Shown in pieces: positions 9,758 to 21,187 of a stretch of 64,000 nucleotides of DNA (within the stretch, counting starts at the first letter, position 1; every line of letters begins with the position of its first letter). The stretch is from Taeniopygia guttata. Lineage: Eukaryota; Chordata; Aves; Passeriformes; Estrildidae. Location of the stretch: assembly GCF_048771995.1 (NCBI RefSeq), contig NC_133064.1:31351001-31415000 (forward strand), in the 5' to 3' direction. Under the pieces are notes generated by a model. That model was not told the DNA's origin, did no database searches, and saw only the letters and a list, made by a program, of their open reading frames with translations. Position numbers and translations under genes: made by a program.

Positions 9758-10563
9758 ACTAGTGTCCCACACAGTGTCCGCAGTACTAGAGGTAAAAAGC
9801 GGCCACCAGCTCTCACCACAGAAGTTCCTGAAATACCAAGCCATCATAGTAGAACAAGATGATATAGGGAGAGTGGTAACTAACATTGTCAATCCAACTT
9901 CTTTTCTCAGTAAAAATAAAGAAAAAGCAGTACACCACAATTACCCAGAGACTACTGAGCTACTCTAGCCGCCCAGACTTAAACAACGCACCTTTAGACA
10001 ATGCAGCGGCATGGTTCACTAATAAGAACAGCTATGTTGCCAGTAGAAAGCGAAATGCAAGATATGCAGTCACTACCTGCAGAGAGATAATAGAATCTAA
10101 ACCCTTACCAACAGGCAGCTCTGCACAGAAGGCCAAGATTATTGCACTGCCCCGTTCCTTAGAAATAGCAGACTCTAAGTATGCATTCAGAGTTGTACAT
10201 GCACATAGAGCTGTCTAGAGAGAGAGAGGAGACTGCTGACCTCGCAAGAAAAGAACATCAGACATGCACAAGAGATAATCCAGTTACTAGAAGTATGCAT
10301 ATTAAAGCACACCAGAGAGTGAGCTCAGAATTAGGAAAAACAAATAAGCTAGTAGATAGAAAGGCAAAGAAAGCAACAAAAAGTGATGTAATTATAGACA
10401 GATTTCCCTTAAAGGTAAGCCAAAAAATAATAATACTAATCAAAAAGGACATATAATCAAGAAAGATATGCTATAAGCTACCATTACAAGAGAGCTAGAA
10501 ATCCCTTCCCATACGTGTAGTCACTAGTAAGAGAAGAGCACCAGAAAACACACTGAGGCCTAA
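9758..10563 (+). pseudogene. pol: Gamma-type RT connection / RNase H fragment
   Basis: Three overlapping frames (9762-9968, 9886-10218, 10181-10456) read as the RT connection and RNase H of a gamma-type ERV. They include a WFTNK motif where the first RNase H Asp is expected, an ADSKYAF motif (third acidic block) and a HIKAHQ motif. Two frameshifts and a stop break it. Both sides end abruptly in other elements: B1 on the left and an inverted K LTR on the right. Confidence 0.75.
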
Positions 10564-11224
10564 TGTCATGGTTTGACACTGGCACAATGCCAGCGCCCCA
10601 TGAAAATGCAACCTATCAATTGAATGCTGTGAAATGCGATCGAGAACAGAGCAAAGCAGGCCAAACTTAATAACAAAGGAAAAACTTTATTACACTACTA
10701 CTACTATAAAAGAAAAAAGAAAGGAAAAAAAAACCCACACAAAATTCAAAATGAAAACCTTCCAAAACATTCCTCCTCCCACCACCCAACTCCAACAAAC
10801 CACAGCGAGACCCATTTGGATCCTTAATCAAGTTTTCACCCTTCAATATAATCAATACTGAGTCCATCAGGGGAGAGAGGAGTCTCCCTTGCACCATAGA
10901 CCCCCAGGAAACACAGCTGCCACCTCTTGTGTTTCCAATGTCACACGTGGGTGACACAATGGGTCTCTCTGGGGTTTGTTGGAGTTGGGTGGAGGGAGGA
11001 GAAATGTTTTGGAAGGTTTTCATTTCGAATTTTGTGTGGTTTTTTTTTCTTTCCTTTCTTTTCCTTTTATAGTAGTAGTAGTAGTAGTAGTAGTGTAATA
11101 AAGTTTTTCCTTTGTTATTAAGTTTGGCCTGCTTTGCTCTGTTCTTGATCACATTTCACAGCATTTGATTGGTAGGTTGTATTTTCATGGGGTGCTGGCA
11201 TTGTGCCAGCGTCAAACCATGACA
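10564..11224. repeat. Inverted repeat of K-family LTR 3' ends
   Basis: 10564 to about 10950 is the K LTR 3' end in reverse (starting tgtcatggtttgac); about 10957-11224 is the same end forward (ending gtcaaaccatgaca). The arms face each other with almost no spacer and could form a long hairpin. They differ in length (about 390 and 268 bp). Flanks show no target duplication, and the sequences on either side come from different ERVs, so this is not one clean insertion. Confidence 0.85.
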
Positions 11225-12634
11225 TTTGTACACAGCGTGTCCCTGCAAAGTGCTCTGGAAAACTTCTCAGGGCAAATCACTTGTCATTTTCCCAACCACA
11301 AGCTACTGCAGGTGGCAAAATCCACACAAAACTCTTTGCGGCCCAAAAAGAGTCACGAGCCAGTACAAGGACCCACTGTGTTCAGTGATGGTTTGGGGAA
11401 AACAGGAAAGGCCATTGTTACTTGGAGGGACGGATCTGAGTGGCAGGTTCTGGAAAGTCATCAGGATGGGTCAGCCCAATTGGTTGAATTGAGGGCTGCT
11501 GTTATGGCATTTGAGAGATTTTCCCAGGAACCTTTCAATTTGGTCACAGATTCTGCCTATGTGGCCAACATCGCACAGTGATTGGGTCATTCGGTTTTGA
11601 AGGAGGTCAGTAATCCTGCCTTGTTTCGTTTACTGAAGACCTTGTGGTGTTCCATTCAGGCCCGGGTTCATCCGTTTTACGTTCTGCATGTGAGGAGTCA
11701 CACCAATTTGCCAGGCTTTATAGTGGAAGGTAATGCGAGGGCTGACAAGTTGGCTAACCCAGCATGGGTAGCACCTCAACCTGACACACTCGCTCAGGCC
11801 AAGGCATCGCATGGGTTTTTCCATCAGAATGGACATACTCTGCAGAAGCAGTTTGAGCTGAGCCAACGGAGACTCGTAACATTGTCGAGTCTTGTGATGA
11901 CTGCCATGCGCTTGCTCTGCCTTTACTGGCAGGGGTAAACCCTAGAGGCCTTAGGGCCTTAGATCTTTGACAGATTGATGTCGCCCAGATTGCCGAGTTT
12001 GGCCGGCTCAAGTATGTGCATGTCATGGTGGACACGTTCTTCTCTGCGATGTGGGCTTCTGCTCACACTGGAGAAAAGGCCCACGATGTCCTTGCCCACT
12101 GGAGGCAGGCCTTTGCCATTCTGGGCATACCTTCTGCTGTGAAAACCAACAATGGTCCTGCTTACGCATCACAGAAGGTGCAGCAGTTCCTGCAGTTGTG
12201 GGGTGTGTCACACAAGTTTGGTATCCCTCATTCTCTGACTGGCCAAGCTATTGTAGAACGTGCTCATGGTACTCTGAAGCGGGTTCTTCAGAAACAAAAA
12301 TGGGGAATGCAGGATGAAACCTCGCACAGTCAGTTGGAAAAAGCATTGTACACCATCAATCAACTTACGGTGCCACAGAACTCAAATAACCTAGTCATTT
12401 TGAATCATCATCTCTCGTTGCATGCTGCAGACAAGGCACATCAGCCTTGAGCAAAGGTTCGAGTGCAGAATTTAGTCACCAAACAGTGGGAAGGTCCCTA
12501 TGACCTTATCGCTTCCAGGTGTGGGTGTGCTTGTATATCCACAGATACTGGGGCACGCTGGGTACCTTCGAAGTGTGTTCGCCCTGACCTGCGACCGCAG
12601 AGACCGAATCCGGCCGACGGGTGACATGGAAGCC
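11225..12634 (+). pseudogene. pol: ERVK element G: RNase H-integrase fragment
   Basis: Alpha/beta-type pol 3' half. RNase H (11226-11900) shows FSDG, ELRAAV, TDSAYV and a later HVRSHT block; a TGA breaks it at 11579. Integrase follows, with a C-x2-C remnant in another frame near 11893, a first catalytic Asp in QIDVAQ (near 11970) and a Glu in VERAH (near 12257). The middle catalytic Asp has become Asn (KTNNGP, near 12145), so the enzyme is dead even apart from its stops. The frame is cut at 12634 by element C and resumes at 29646. Confidence 0.85.
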
Positions 12635-12970
12635 TGATGCTTCTACCCTCTCAGCCCCTAAACTATTAGGCTAGCCCAGAGATACGAGGCCTTGAGGGGA
12701 GGAACATCAGGAGATGGGCAAAGATTCAAAAGAGGCTCTCACCCCGATGTAGTTGTCCAGCTTCTTTATTCCATGAGATCCGGATAGAAAGAGTGGGGGA
12801 AAGAGGGTGAACAGGAAGGGTCAGGTGTTTATCTAGGCTATGGACAGGGAGGGCTTCTCTGGCTCTCCGCCAACCCCATCAGGGAAGGAAGGAGGGGACC
12901 AGGCTTATCTGATCAGGGAAATAGGGGTCCCAGGAAATGGGGAAAAGCATAGCCCGACCGCGCTGTAACA
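12635..12970 (-). mobile_element. 3' LTR of element C (336 bp, reverse)
   Basis: Plus strand tgatgcttct to gctgtaaca. The reverse polypurine tract (plus strand cctcccccttattt, 12971-12984) follows at once. A third member is the solo LTR at 49902-50245. Confidence 0.9.
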
Positions 12971-12989
12971 CCTCCCCCTTATTTGTTTA

Positions 12990-15006
12990 ACAAGGTTACA
13001 GGAATACACTGAGCTCAATTTAACCCTGAGTATGGGTTTCCCACCACCTACAGTTGGTGGCGTAGTCAGACCTCCTTAGGTTTGCCAACTGTATGTGGTT
13101 GACTTCTGAGGTAGCAGGTATGAGACCCTTGATAGATTTGAAAATCAAGTGACACAGGATCCTGAACACCAAGGTTACAAGGAACAGAATAACAAGAAGT
13201 AACAAAATTGATCTAACAATAGATGTCCACCACCCTGTGAATCCCCAGCCCTTGAACAGTTCTTTGAACCAATCCTAGGATTCTTGATTCACTTGTCCGA
13301 TCAGGCTGTTCATGCTTCAAAGGGCATCATGGATGTTTGGAGCTTTTGCAGTCAGGTCCATGCAACAAAGTCCTTCGAATTCCTGGCATTCATGTCCATG
13401 CAGTAACAAAAGGAAATATATCGCAGCATGATTTTGAAGGGTGGCCTGTCTGGTAATTTCCTCATCTTCTAGGAGGGAGCTGATGGCGGTAGACGTTAAG
13501 TTTGCTGTGGTGGCGTGTTTTTTATTCTTTCAGTGTCTGTTCACTCCCCCCCCCCCCCCAGCTCATTTCTAATCCCCTTCTCTCCAAGATGTGAATCCTC
13601 CCTTTCCCTCCCCCTTTTCCCAGGACAGTCCCTGTCTATTTAGTGAGGCTCAACACCCTATTGGTTACTTTGTGTTACTCCACTCCCTTGTTTTCCCCGA
13701 TAGGTTTATGATATGTTAGTTCTGCCCTAAACTCCCCTGCTATTCCCCTATTAGTTACTGTTCCTATACCCCTCCTCCTGAGTTCTTGTATAAAACCTTT
13801 GTCTGCCCCCCCCAAAGGGTCTTGGGTCTCACTGAATAAATCCATCCCGTTCACCCCCAAGTCCCATGCCGCCTCCATCTGTCCCCGCGCCGACAACTGG
13901 AACTGCAGAGCTTCACAGGGGGATCGTCCGCCCCCCCTTCCTCTTCCCTCGCCGCCTAGCATGCCCACGCTCAGGCTGTTGCGGTGAGAGGGTGCCGACC
14001 GCGACACAAGAGTTTGCCTGTTTGACTACCCAGCACTCTAGGTGGCCCAATTCACCTAAAGCCTTGGCTGCTGCGACCCATGGAAGGAACAGGGACACAG
14101 CAGTTCTTTTTGATTTGGCCCAATGAAAAATTTCTGAGTTATAATTTGGGTCCAGATTGTCTGCACTCCTCTTTTGAATTTTGTTTGCTGATTTGTTTTT
14201 ATGAGTCCATTCGCCAATTAGCGTTTGGTTGGGTGCCAATACGGACAGCCTCCCAATTGTACATGGCCCTCCTAAAAGCCAAGATGGAATTCCGGCCCAT
14301 ACCCGATCCCCACAAATCAAGAACAATCCCTTAGGGAGACCTTTGGGACTTGAGTGAGATGGGTTGTCTGCCCCGATATGGCTCGTGTTCTGACACCACC
14401 TCCTTGCAGTGAACTCCCCACGGTGTTGTTTTATAACATGGTACTCATCAGTGTTAGAAGGTTTTGGGAGAACAGAAAAATGTACGCAGTAAGCTGCAGG
14501 AGAAGAACCCAATAGCTCTAACTCTTGGGGTCCTGAGCCATCCTGGGCAAACCTCGCAACCACTCCTCTAAGGAGTTCAGGATCACCCAAATTTGCCTCT
14601 GATATTTGCGTGGTCAGGGGATGTGTGATTTTGAGATTTTGTTGGACATATGTTTGTCCAGGCCTGCTGGAAATTCTCCTGCCTGCAATGAAATTCCTAC
14701 CAGACAGGTGGACATAGGGTCCTTTGCTGCTGCAGTGGACAAGCAAATGTTTTCCTGCTGTAGTGTCTGTGCCAGGGTCACCCAGACGTTTTTATGTGGC
14801 TGAGGGACGATCCATCCAGCTGCCTCACTGTTCAGCATTAGCAAGATGACAACTTGGATGGTGTTCATCACAGGGTTGAGTGGGAGGCAGGTTTTCTCTA
14901 AAAGGGAAAAACAAACATTTTGATAACATGTTTCTGTCTCTGCCGGAAGGAATTCATGCTTAGGAAAATTCTCCTTCCATTCGGAGGCATCTTCTCTTTG
15001 AAGCAT
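12990..15006 (-). pseudogene. env: Element C env (SU-TM), split by an LTR
   Basis: The minus-strand frame starts near 15006, overlapping the integrase end. It shows a hydrophobic signal segment (near 14880-14830), a basic cleavage-like site KIQKRS (near 14180) and a hydrophobic fusion-peptide-like stretch (near 14100-14050). It is cut by the LTR at 13506-14010 and resumes with heptad repeats, a C-x6-CC motif (CQEFEGLCC, near 13390) and a membrane anchor (13205-13130). TM spacing and context fit alpharetrovirus-like envelopes. An in-frame stop (near 13275) and other breaks make it a pseudogene. Confidence 0.8.
13506..14010 (+). mobile_element. Solo LTR, pyrimidine-rich (505 bp)
   Basis: It interrupts env of C. 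It carries tataaaac (about 13790) and aataaa (about 13835) in forward orientation and a C-homopolymer near 13546. agtttgc repeats on both sides (13499-13505 and 14011-14017), and removing one copy plus the insert rejoins the env reading frame. With those limits the right end is not the usual CA, so the duplication may be 5-6 bp with a chance match. Confidence 0.75.
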
Positions 15007-15912
15007 CAGCTACTTGCTTATCATCCCCTTCTGTCTGACCTGGATTCTTGGGGACAAAAGGTTTCACCCACTTCTGGGGAATCCACCAAGGGCCTGAGGG
15101 AGTAGCTACACACGCATAGCCACAACCCCAGGTCACGAGTTCATAGGGACCCTTGGTTTCCCGTGTTTCTGGATCCCTAATCAAGATCGGTGGACGCTGA
15201 GACAATTTGAACTGATTACCACTGTTAAAGGGACGTACAACTGGTGGACTCATGTTTTCAAATGAACAGTTCAGAAAATTGATGGTAAACATGGCTTTGC
15301 AGAGCTTCTCCCGTGGAGACATCCACAGAGCTGAACTGCTCTGTCTTTTCAATACCTGCTTGAGCGTCTGGTGTGCACGCTCCACCACGGCTTGACTGGT
15401 GGGGGAGTGGGCAATACCACTCTTATGTTCCACTCCCCACTGCTGGAGAAATTCCAGAAACTCCTTGGATATATACGCTGGGCAATTATCTGTTTTAATC
15501 ATTTTTTGAACCCCTAATACTGAAAAGGCTTGCACTAGGTGTTGTTTGGCATGTGCAGCCTTTTATCCTATATGAGCAGAGGCATACACTGCACCTGAGA
15601 ATGTGTCCACGCTTACATGAATGCATTCAAGGCAACCAAAACTCTGAATGTGTGTGATGTCTGTCTGCCACACCTCACAGCTGCCAAGGCCCCTGGGGTT
15701 TACCCCCATGCCCATCGATGGCACAGCCTGGAGCTGGCAGTTGGGACAGTTGGCCACAATGGCTTGAGCCTGACTCCGTGTTAGCTGGAACTGTCGGATC
15801 AGACCTGGCACATTCTGATGGTAATGGTGGTGACTCAGCTGTGCCTGTTGGAAGACATCAGGGAGACGTGTTTTTTCGACAGGTGCAGCAAGGGAGTCTG
15901 CAAATCAGTGTG
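14960..15912 (-). pseudogene. pol: Element C integrase
   Basis: HHCC domain (H-x3-H near 15835, CPNC near 15745), core Asp in QTDITH (near 15665), second Asp in KTDNCP (near 15490) and Glu in VERAH (near 15390) are all present. A C-terminal beta-strand module with two WxP-like motifs runs to about 15060. A stop near 15562 breaks the core between the first Asp and the second. The RNase H end and integrase start (15949-15912) are separated from the rest of RNase H by the A LTR. Confidence 0.82.
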
Positions 15913-15949
15913 TGACCTCACATGCATCACAAATAATGGATGCTCATGG

Positions 15950-16866
15950 TGTTACAGAATTTCTGAGAGAGAGAGGGCATGATTTATTTCTGGAGTGAGA
16001 ATTGAGCAACCCACTTAGACTAGGCCCTGATAAGCGGCCTTGATGGGGCCTAGAAGCCTTTGATGCAGTAAGAAAGTTGTGGCACAGTTAGAAATTATGT
16101 TAAGGTTACTACAAAGTAATGAGCTGTTGGAAAAGATGGATAAATATAATTGCCTGGCAGAAGATTCACAATAGTACAGCCAGGATGAAAACAATCCCCC
16201 CTACTGGCTGGACAATACCTTTACCTACAGATAGGTCCAAAAGTCAAATGGACTGTTCCATCTCAACCCCCAAAATGTATGGTTCATCCCACACCTGTAA
16301 CCCTCCCCTGAAACATCAAGTGTCTGTAACCCCATTGGCCCAAGTCTTGTTCCAGCCCACCTTGAAGCCCCCTGATAAGGGGTCTCCGAGGGGCCAGACG
16401 CTCTCTTGGAACTCCCCCCTCTCAGATCTTCCACCCTCTTCTAGAGCATCCTCTCTACCCCTTTTCTCTCCCCTCCCCCATCACCTTAGGCCTTGTCACG
16501 TGCTGTGTCTGGCAGCTCCAAGCAAGACCTTTCACCATCCCTAATAAACCTTATATTCTAAGACCAGCCTTAAGAGATCTCTCATCTTCATTCATCGAAG
16601 CCGTCCTGGAGCACAGCGCTCCCTACAATGAGCTATTAGAGTGTGGAGTAGAGCTGCAGTTTGAAAAGCCTGACCACCTTAAGGCAAAGGTAAAAAATGT
16701 TAGCTTGCCAACAAGAGTGCCTTTGTAAACTGTAAACTATATGGAAGTGTATATAAACTGCCATCTTCTCACTAATAAAGGGGAGAACATTGCATTAATC
16801 ATATTGGTTGGATGTGCGTTCTGTCCTGTCCAGCTTTCCCATTTTATGAGGTCCCTGGCTTTATCT
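15950..16866 (+). mobile_element. Solo LTR, family A, inserted in element C
   Basis: It starts tgttacag and ends near ctttatct. It has TATA (about 16751) and aataaag (about 16774) signals in forward orientation and matches 1-360. Possible degraded target duplication: tcatgg (left) and tctcgg (right). It contains the solo E-type LTR at 16125-16627, so its own length is about 410 bp. Confidence 0.75.
16125..16627 (+). mobile_element. Solo LTR, family E (503 bp), with 6-bp TSD
   Basis: tgttgg to ctaca, flanked by atgagc at 16119-16124 and 16628-16633. The sequence matches the LTRs of element E in opposite orientation. Confidence 0.93.
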
Positions 16867-16892
16867 CGGTGAGAGATTAAATAAATCATCCT

Positions 16893-17414
16893 TTAGAGCA
16901 ACCTGAAGAGATGTTCATTCTCTATTTCTTTGAGCACAGCCTGCTCCGCCCTGGACACTACTCCTGCCACATAGGCAGAGTCTGTCACCAAGTTGATTGG
17001 CTCAGAGAACCTCTCAAAAGCCCTTACCACTGCAGCAAGTTCAGCCACCTGGGGAAATCCTTCCACAAGCTCGACATCAGCTTCCCAATGCTGAGGCTGT
17101 GGATTTCTCCAAGTCATCACCGACTTGTGGGAAGGCCTAGATGCATCCGTGAACACTGTGAGAGAATTGAGTGGTCTTTGATTCCTTTTCTCTTGAGAAA
17201 TAAGGTGAAATTCCTTGTTGTACAACTTGTGAGATGGGGCATGGACTGATATTTGTCCCCTGTATCTGTCCAGAGATAATTGGAGACTGGCGCTGCTCTG
17301 GAGCAAATGCTCAAACATCCCTTTGGTCAGTCTCTCAGGAGAGTTCCTTCCCTCCTCAGAAAGCCTGACTGGGAGGTGAATACATGCAAAGTCACACCCT
17401 GCTAATTCGCACAA
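16893..17414 (-). pseudogene. pol: Element C RNase H
   Basis: A minus-strand frame shows FTDAS, a Glu in VAELAAV and VTDSAYV, three of the four RNase H acidic positions. The last part lies beyond the inserted A LTR. A stop follows LFRLL just before the insertion. Confidence 0.82.
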
Positions 17415-17509
17415 TCTCGCCCTGGCCTTCTGAATCAGTTTTGCTATCAGCTCTTGTAGCTAAGTGATGGTCTTGAATCTTTGGTGAGAGAGGAAAACCC
17501 ACTCTATGA

Positions 17510-18481
17510 TCAAGAGTGGATACTTCTGCCCCTCGATCTATTGGAAATCAACCCATGCAAGTGTGGCAGCTTTCCTGGAACAATTAATTGGAAAGGCACA
17601 TTTGGGTCGCACCGATGTGCCTGCCTCTCTGCCAAGGCCTTCTGTACCTTTTCAATTGCTGTCTTTGCCTCTGGGGTCAGTTCCCTGGGGGAGGCCAGCT
17701 CCCTCTTCCCCTTCAAGAAATTGAAGAAAGGGTCTAGGTCCTCATTTGTGAGGCCTAGCCAGGGTCTTACCCAATTCAAAGACCCACACAACGAGTGGAG
17801 GTCTGCTAGTGTTCTGGGGTTGCAATTGATCTCCAATTTCTGTGGGACAATGGTCTTTGCAGAGATCTCCAGACCCAGGTATTTCCAAGGTGGCATCCTT
17901 TGAACTTTATTGTTCTGCAATTGAAATCAAACAGAGGTTAAAACCCTAACCACTAGGTCAAGCATGTATTGGAGTATAGACTCATTGGGGGTACACACAA
18001 GCGCATCATCCATATAGTGAAGGATGATGGCATCCTTTCTCTCCGCACATACCAGAGACAGTAGCGAAGCTACGTATTGTTGGCATACGAAAGGACTGGA
18101 TTTTAGACCTTGGGGCAGAACTTTCCAGTGATAGCGTTTCATTGGGGCTTCTCAATTGATGGTGGGAACCGAGAATGCAAACCTCAGGGCATCTTCAGGG
18201 TGTAATGGAATTTGGAAGAAACAGTCCTTGATATCTAGGACAGCCAATTGCCAATCAGGAGGGAGCATTGTTGGACTAGGTATCCCTGGTTGTAGTGAAC
18301 CCATGTCCTCTACAATTTTGTTTATTTCTCTGAGATTGTGAAGCAGTCTCCACTGGTCCTTCCTAGTCTTCTTTATTACAAAGACTGGGAAATTCCAAGG
18401 GCTATCTGTCTCTTGTAGGTGTCCTCGAGCCAATTGCTTCTCCACAAGTTTCTCAAGTGCCTCGAGTTTCTTGATACACAA
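17510..18481 (-). pseudogene. pol: Element C reverse transcriptase (YMDD)
   Basis: Fingers and palm (18481-18152) include the first catalytic Asp in VLDIKD. The second block (18142-17927) has LPQGL and YMDD (18005-18016). Thumb and connection follow at 17920-17510. YMDD with this spacing is alpha/beta-type. Short gaps with stops near 18150 and 17925 break the frame. Confidence 0.88.
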
Positions 18482-18489
18482 AGGCTACT

Positions 18490-18755
18490 GTGCTACCAAC
18501 CTTGGGGTGTTATCCAACCACTCTAACTTGTGGGCAGGGTGCGCCACAGTGGCAACTTCCAAAAATCCTGGGGTGTCTTAGGAATTATCAACTGGACTCC
18601 CCATTGGGACATGGTGTCTCTCCCCCACAGAGGAGCCTTAATAGTCTGCCACAAATGGGCGAACACTTGCCCATTTCCCATCAGGTCCCTCAATTTGCAC
18701 AACGTTTTTTTTAAATCTTTGCCAATGTGGTTCCTCCTATGCCCTGAAGTTTGCC
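18490..18755 (-). pseudogene. pro: Element C protease C-terminal part
   Basis: A minus-strand frame (18798-18523) reads as the end of a protease/G-patch-like region leading into RT. The active site lies across element E at 26403-26460. Confidence 0.6.
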
Positions 18756-18761
18756 TGCCAC

Positions 18762-19250
18762 TGTAAAGACGTTTGGAGGGGGTTCCACGGACGGACATAA
18801 GCGAGATCTCTGTTGGTTGCTCTTGGGGGATGAGGTTTATTCAGGATGCAGAAAGGCCCTGCCTCGTGCTGTGTAGCAGCACGTGGCTGGGCCTGAGGTG
18901 ATGGGGGAGGGGAGAGACAAAGGGGGGAGCAGGGACTCCCGGAGGAAGTTCCAGGAGGAGAGGGGAAGATCCAAGAGGGCGTCCAGCCCCCCCGGAGACC
19001 CCTTATCAAGGGGGGCTCCAAGGTGGGCTGGAACAGGACCTGGGCTAATGGGGTTACAGACACTTGATGGTTCAGGGGAGGGTTACAGGTGTGGGGTGAA
19101 CCATACATTCTGGGGGGTGAGATGGAACAGTCCATTTGGCTTTTGGACCCCTCTGTAAGTGAGGGTTATTGTCCAGCCAGTAGGGGGCATTATATTCGTC
19201 CTGGCTGTACTATTGTGGTTCTCAATCATATTTATCTACCCTTCCCAACA
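18762..19250 (-). mobile_element. 3' LTR of element E
   Basis: Plus strand tgtaaagacg to cttcccaaca, with a reversed aataaa near 18835. The reversed PPT (actcccctgtttt) starts at 19251. Confidence 0.93.
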
Positions 19251-19261
19251 ACTCCCCTGTT

Positions 19262-19885
19262 TTCACTGAACCATTTGAAATACTAAATATTGACTTAACA
19301 ACTATTTTCTGCACACTTGGAGGTGTACAGGGTATTGCTACTAAAACTATACTTATTACTACTGGAACAGTCAAGCTTATTTTACAGAGTTCCTTTAGCT
19401 AAGGTGCAAGGCTCAAACCATTAAGTAAACTGTGTAGCTGAGATGGCCTAATTGTTATCAAATCACTGATTATAGTAGGGGAGGCATTGTCAGAATTTTT
19501 TGGGAAAAGGTCTTATAATTAAACTGGTTGAAAAAGGTTTGTTAGGGTTTGTGTTAGATATATAGGTGGTCTTAGAGCTTGCAGGCTAGGCTAAAGCTAC
19601 CCAGGTATTTGTCTTTGGTTGAATTACAAGTAAAACTTCAATACAAAAACTGAAACAGAGGAACAAAAGCAACATGCACACATAAAAACGATAAAAGGTC
19701 CATTTTTCTCTCAATGACGCAGCATAGTTCAGGTCTGGGTGCTGGTTTCTTGGCTTGTACTTGCAGAAGTACTGTCTGGTGTGGGGGTGCCAGCGGATTT
19801 TGGTGCATGGTAGGGCTTCACATTCTTTCCTGGGACCCACTTGAGTCCTTGACCTGTAGAAACACAAGCAAAACCTTTTCCCCAC
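19262..19885 (-). pseudogene. env: Element E env remnant
   Basis: A 99-codon minus-strand frame (19885-19586) overlaps the integrase end and carries a signal-peptide-like hydrophobic run (CMLLLFLCFSFCIEVLL). After a large deletion, a TM anchor-like hydrophobic segment is readable near 19370-19300. The SU and the TM ectodomain are gone. Confidence 0.65.
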
Positions 19886-20685
19886 GTTAGAAGACTGTGT
19901 GGACCTTGTATATGTCCTGAATCTAAGATTTTGAGTAAAGCTGGGGGGTGCGCTTTTATTTTTACTTTTTTGGTGTTAAGGAAATGTCTATAAATGGGGG
20001 GGCGAGGCTCTCCTGCAGAGCTATTTAGAAAATTGTGAACATATAGAGCCTTATTCAGCCTCTTTTGAGGTGCAGCCTGATCTACTCCCCCTTTCTTTAG
20101 ATTTAAAATGCGTTTTAAGGTTTGGCATGTTTTTTCTATGGTACCTTTTAAGAGTGGTTTAAAATAGGAAAAGGAGATACCACTGTCCTCGAGTACTGTT
20201 AGGACTTCTTTCACCTCCTGAGAGGGGACAGCTGTTTGCTGGCTGAATACCACTGGCATGGCTTGGGGATGCAGACTGTCGTCTTTGCAGCTATCATATT
20301 TGATTTCAGGGCAGTTTGTCAGTTGAAGATTGTTAGCACTTTGCTGAGAATTTTGTAAAATCGGGATAGAAAGGTTAGGGTTTGCAGGGGTAAAATAGTT
20401 CTCTGTCTGTCCTTTGTTTGTCGAAGCTGCAGTCACATTGTTTCCTTCACCCTCTCGCTGCATGGTGTCTGCGTCAGGTTGCGGTGAGGAGCTGCTAGTG
20501 CGGGAGGCAGGGGCTGCTGTCAGCTGAGGCAGAAAAGCAGGAGGGGTGGAGCTCGTCGGCAGCAGCACTTGTGAAGAACCGGCATTTGCGGAAGGATATT
20601 CTGTAGCTGTGGCTTTGGGTGCTGCGGCAGGCTGTAGATCCGGCGGAGGGAGGGATGCGGAGGGATATGGTGATAGGGTCGGCAA
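19729..20685 (-). CDS. Element E Gag-integrase fusion, 3' part (318 codons)
   Basis: The frame starts with a Pro/Ser/Ala-rich Gag segment, passes about 130 further residues, then enters an integrase C-terminal domain (KPLLKGTIEKTCQTLKRI onward; TWGKGFACVS and KWVPGKNVKP motifs). No protease, RT, RNase H or DDE core intervenes. The listed ATG is internal: subtracting B2 plus its 6-bp duplication (3646 bp), this frame is continuous with 25372-24350. The element before B2 landed therefore carried one frame of about 665 codons. No stop lies at the Gag-IN junction. Whether the fusion had a role is unknown. Confidence 0.75.
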   Translation of the reverse strand: MPTLSPYPSASLPPPDLQPAAAPKATATEYPSANAGSSQVLLPTSSTPPAFLPQLTAAPASRTSSSSPQPDADTMQREGEGNNVTAASTNKGQTENYFTPANPNLSIPILQNSQQSANNLQLTNCPEIKYDSCKDDSLHPQAMPVVFSQQTAVPSQEVKEVLTVLEDSGISFSYFKPLLKGTIEKTCQTLKRILNLKKGGVDQAAPQKRLNKALYVHNFLNSSAGEPRPPIYRHFLNTKKVKIKAHPPALLKILDSGHIQGPHSLLTWGKGFACVSTGQGLKWVPGKNVKPYHAPKSAGTPTPDSTSASTSQETSTQT

Positions 20686-20709
20686 ACCAGAAAGTGCTGC
20701 CAGCGGTGG

Positions 20710-21064
20710 TGTGGTAGATAGGGACAGGCGGAGCGGAAGATCACCGGGATGTCACGGAAAGACAGACCCCTTCCCCCCTCTCTCTTCCCCACTTATCTAG
20801 TTAACCCCAAGAGTCCCAGAAGAATGTAGCCACACCTGTTCTGGTAAATTTCCACTACCCACTGTCCCTGAAACCCCCAGCCCCCCTCTGACGTAGCAAA
20901 GACCCCTAGACCTATTTAAACCCATGAGATAAGATAATAAACGCTTTCGACCGTCCACCAAATTGGTGCCAGCGTGTGTCGTTAGTCCGAGTAGCCCGGG
21001 TGAAGCCGGGCTGCCGTGCTGTCTTCTTGTAACCAGGTCGCCGTTGTCTTTTATAAAGGCAACA
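20710..21064 (+). mobile_element. 5' LTR of B2
   Basis: tgtggtagat to aaggcaaca. It has an aataaa signal near 20936 and a weak TATA (ctatttaaa) near 20912. Confidence 0.95.
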
Positions 21065-21066
21065 TC

Positions 21067-21084
21067 TGGTGCCGAAACCCGGGA
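21067..21084 (+). promoter_or_regulatory. Primer-binding site, tRNA-Phe (B2)
   Basis: tggtgccgaaacccggga, two bases after the LTR, is fully complementary to the tRNA-Phe 3' end as I know it. Confidence 0.85.
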
Positions 21085-21187
21085 CAAAATTTGCCCGGTG
21101 GACGGGTTTCACCTGGACAGAAGCAGCGGCCAGGACGGTCGGACCGTACCCAGGCGTAGGGGAGACGTCCCCGGACCCGCGAGCGTC

